This document shows, piece by piece, positions 62,301-64,000 of a stretch of DNA of 64,000 bases. Position numbers and translations under genes: made by a program. Position 1 is the first letter of the stretch. Each line of letters starts with the position of its first letter. The notes beneath the pieces are model-generated. The model saw only the letters and a program-made list of their open reading frames with translations, ran no database searches and was not told the DNA's origin. Source of the DNA: Xanthomonas bonasiae (GTDB lineage: Bacteria > Pseudomonadota > Gammaproteobacteria > Xanthomonadales > Xanthomonadaceae); contig NZ_JAFIWB010000015.1 of NCBI RefSeq assembly GCF_017163705.1, positions 1-64,000 on the forward strand, read 5' to 3'.

Positions 62301-62700
62301 AGCCCCTCTCCCCCGGGAGAGGGGTTGGGGTGAGGGTCCGGCGCGAAAGCGCCTCGCGGAGTTTGGGTGCACGAGGCTGCGCCCGTACCCTCATCCGGCC
62401 CTGCGGGCCACCTTCTCCCGCCGGGAGAAGGGAGCAGCCCTAGCCCCTCTCCCATCGGGAGAGGGGTTGGGGTGAGGGTCCGGCGCGAAGCGTCTCGCGG
62501 AGTTTGGGTGCACGAGGCTGCGCCCGTACCCTCATCCGCCCCTTCGGGGCACCTTCTCCCGATGGGAGAAGGGAACGGCTCTAGCCCCTCTCCCATCGGG
62601 AGAGGGGTTGGGGTGAGGGTACGGCGCGAAGCGCCTCGCTGAGTTTGGGCGCGCGAGGCTTCGCCCGTACCCTCATCCGCCCCTGCGGGGCACCTTCCCT
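62301..62700. repeat. Three tandem copies of a 141-bp intergenic repeat
   Basis: Units begin at 62301, 62442 and 62583 with AGCCCCTCTCCC, exactly 141 bp apart; the third is cut short near 62700. Each holds a hairpin CCCTCTCCC/GGGAGAGGG, a second hairpin CTTCTCCC/GGGAGAAGG, and distant complementary blocks GGTGAGGGT and ACCCTCATCC, so each unit can fold on itself. The units match at most positions. Similar CCCTCTCCC repeats are common between genes of Xanthomonadaceae. They lie after the OmpA-like gene and may act as terminator or mRNA 3' structure. Confidence 0.9.
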
Positions 62701-62840
62701 CGAAAACGGGCCATGGTCCCGCCGGCAGAAGGAGGCGCGGCCGGCCGGGCAGCGCTAAAGAATTCCCGCGCAGCGCCGCCATCATGGTGAAGCGAAGTCG
62801 CTTTCGCCGCCCGGATCGGGCTGTCCATGAGGGAACGCGC

Positions 62841-63644
62841 ATGCTGTCCTTGCCACGCCTGCTGGGTCGTCACCTGGCCAAGTTCCTGTCCAAGCCGCGC
62901 CGGCACCGCTCGGAACTGCCGACCAGTCCGCCGCAGCTGCTGCAGGCGACCTTGCGCAAGGGCGACGTGCTGCTGGTCGAGGGCAACAGCCGCTTCTCCA
63001 CCGCGATCAAGTACCTGAGCCAGTCCACCTGGTCGCACGCCGCGCTGTACATCGGCGATCACCTGGGAACGGCGGCCGACGCGGACGCGCCGACCTTCTG
63101 CGACGTGGACATCAACGTCGGCGTGCGCGTGGTCGGGCTGAGCGAATTCGCCGGCCTGCACACGCGCATCTGCCGCCCGGTGGGACTGGGCGCCGACGAG
63201 ATCGATGCGGTCGTCGACTACATGGTCAGCCGCGTCGGCAACAGCTACGACCTGAAGAACATCTTCGACCTGGCGCGCTACCTGATCCGCACCCCGCCGC
63301 TGCCGTCGTCGGTGAAGCGCCGCTTCCTGGAACTGGGCAGCGGCGAGCCGACCAAGGCGATCTGCTCGACGCTGCTGGCGCAGGCCTTCGGCGCGATCCG
63401 CTATCCGATCCTGCCGGAGATCGGCAGCGTGCCGGTGTCCGACGCGCAGGATGCGGAGATCCTGCACAACCGTCATTACAGCCTCTACCTGCCGCGCGAC
63501 TTCGACGTCTCGCCCTATTTCAACGTGGTGAAGCCGCGCCTGCAATCCGGCTTCGATTTCCATCGGTTGGTGTGGCATGGCGATGGCGATGTCGATGCCG
63601 ATGCAGACGTGGCGCAACGTCTGCGCGTTGCACAGGTTGCCTGA
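62841..63644 (+). CDS. YiiX/YebB-like permuted NlpC/P60 cysteine hydrolase
   Basis: 267 residues from the ATG at 62841, with GAGGGAA 5 bp upstream; a longer frame is not needed. The fold order is circularly permuted NlpC/P60: L-R-K-G-D-V-L-L-V-E-G, then the His motif W-S-H-A-A-L-Y-I-G (His66), later the Cys motif A-I-C-S-T-L-L-A (Cys175). Such proteins are thought to act as amidases or acyl hydrolases on cell-wall peptides or lipids. There is no signal peptide; the N-terminus is basic. It follows the tandem repeats and is likely a separate transcription unit. The far C-terminus is an Asp-rich tail (D-G-D-V-D-A-D-A-D). Confidence 0.8.
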   Translation: MLSLPRLLGRHLAKFLSKPRRHRSELPTSPPQLLQATLRKGDVLLVEGNSRFSTAIKYLSQSTWSHAALYIGDHLGTAADADAPTFCDVDINVGVRVVGLSEFAGLHTRICRPVGLGADEIDAVVDYMVSRVGNSYDLKNIFDLARYLIRTPPLPSSVKRRFLELGSGEPTKAICSTLLAQAFGAIRYPILPEIGSVPVSDAQDAEILHNRHYSLYLPRDFDVSPYFNVVKPRLQSGFDFHRLVWHGDGDVDADADVAQRLRVAQVA

Positions 63645-63824
63645 AAGCGGTTGCAGTCTTCGCACCGCTCGGACCTGAATGCGGAGGTTCACCGCCGCGG
63701 CAGCGCGAAAACCGGCGATTCGATCACAACGCCTTCAGTTTCCTGCACTGCCAGGCGTCAAGTTTGCGGCGATCGCGGCCGATATCGGTGGATATACATC
63801 ACCGGCATCGCCCTCAGGATCGCT

Positions 63825-64000
63825 ATGAATCCCGTCCATTTCCTGCGTCGTCGCATCGCCAACCTGCCGATGACGCGCAAGTTCGTGGTGCTGTGCACCC
63901 TGCTCGCCATCGGCGTGATCCTGCTCGCCGTCGCCGCCGCGCGTCTGCAGTACCTGGACCTGGTGGATGCGCGCAAGCAGACCGTGAAGACCCAGATCGA
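63825..64000 (+). CDS. Methyl-accepting chemotaxis protein, N-terminal part (runs off the window)
   Basis: 58 codons are visible, starting at the ATG at 63825 with AGGA 7 bp upstream. A basic cytoplasmic start (R-R-R-I-A-N-L-P-M-T-R-K-F) leads into one membrane helix (V-V-L-C-T-L-L-A-I-G-V-I-L-L-A-V-A-A-A) and then R-L-Q-Y-L-D-L-V-D-A-R-K-Q-T-V-K, the entry of an sCache-type sensor typical of Tsr/Tar-like chemoreceptors. The signalling domain lies beyond the window, so the assignment rests on this N-terminal pattern. Confidence 0.75.
   Translation, partial: MNPVHFLRRRIANLPMTRKFVVLCTLLAIGVILLAVAAARLQYLDLVDARKQTVKTQI

Noticed and set aside
62301-62700. CRISPR array.
   Set aside because: Repeat units are 141 bp and contiguous with no unique spacers.

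Overview
The window is high-GC bacterial DNA whose gene content fits a Xanthomonas-like gammaproteobacterium (Xanthomonadaceae): long TonB-dependent receptors beside GH92 mannosidases and a LacI regulator, a ParD-like/methionine aminopeptidase pair, a SymE-like toxin, and intergenic repeats rich in inverted CCCTCTCCC motifs. The family assignment is inferred from these families and composition. I saw no rRNA, tRNA or CRISPR array.

Layout. 1-9.1 kb: a small lipoprotein followed by a giant RTX-repeat protein with a lipase-like N-terminus, broken by a frameshift near 5.02 kb. 9.3-12 kb: a SymE-like toxin, a GvpU-like protein without any gas-vesicle genes, and a Cache-GGDEF diguanylate cyclase on the minus strand. 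12-25.4 kb: a carbohydrate locus (GH92, TonB receptor, GH92, LacI regulator) with shared palindromic operator candidates, then a DUF2231 membrane protein and a PQQ-type sugar dehydrogenase lipoprotein. 25.7-26.8 kb: a ParD-like regulator coupled to a methionine aminopeptidase gene interrupted by an in-frame TAG. 26.7-32.7 kb: about 5.4 kb carrying a siderophore receptor, two small proteins, a Fur-like and an AraC-like regulator, bounded by direct repeats of about 320 bp made from the 3' ends of map and a metallo-hydrolase gene. 32.4-37 kb: metallo-hydrolase, TetR plus FAD monooxygenase, VOC protein, small membrane protein. 37.3-41.3 kb: TetR repressor overlapping a self-sufficient P450-reductase fusion of the P450 BM3 type. 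41.5-46.5 kb: OprB-like porin, DapA-family aldolase, MFS transporter and IclR regulator, all minus strand. 46.9-49.8 kb: small exported or membrane proteins and an orphan OmpR-type response regulator. 50.1-62.3 kb: a tightly packed three-gene surface operon (2581-residue DUF11/SdrD_B-like protein, outer-membrane barrel protein, OmpA-like protein), closed by three 141-bp tandem repeats. 62.8 kb to the end: a permuted NlpC/P60-like (YiiX-type) hydrolase and the start of a chemotaxis receptor.

How the genes work together. The GH92-TonB-GH92-LacI block looks like one alpha-mannoside scavenging unit: outer-membrane uptake, two exo-mannosidases with different residues at the presumed acid-catalyst position, and a repressor that may act on GGATCGATCC-type palindromes. 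The 50-62 kb operon is the best candidate for a poorly described system: a very long secreted Ig-like filament protein, a dedicated barrel protein and a peptidoglycan-binding OmpA-type protein made as one unit.
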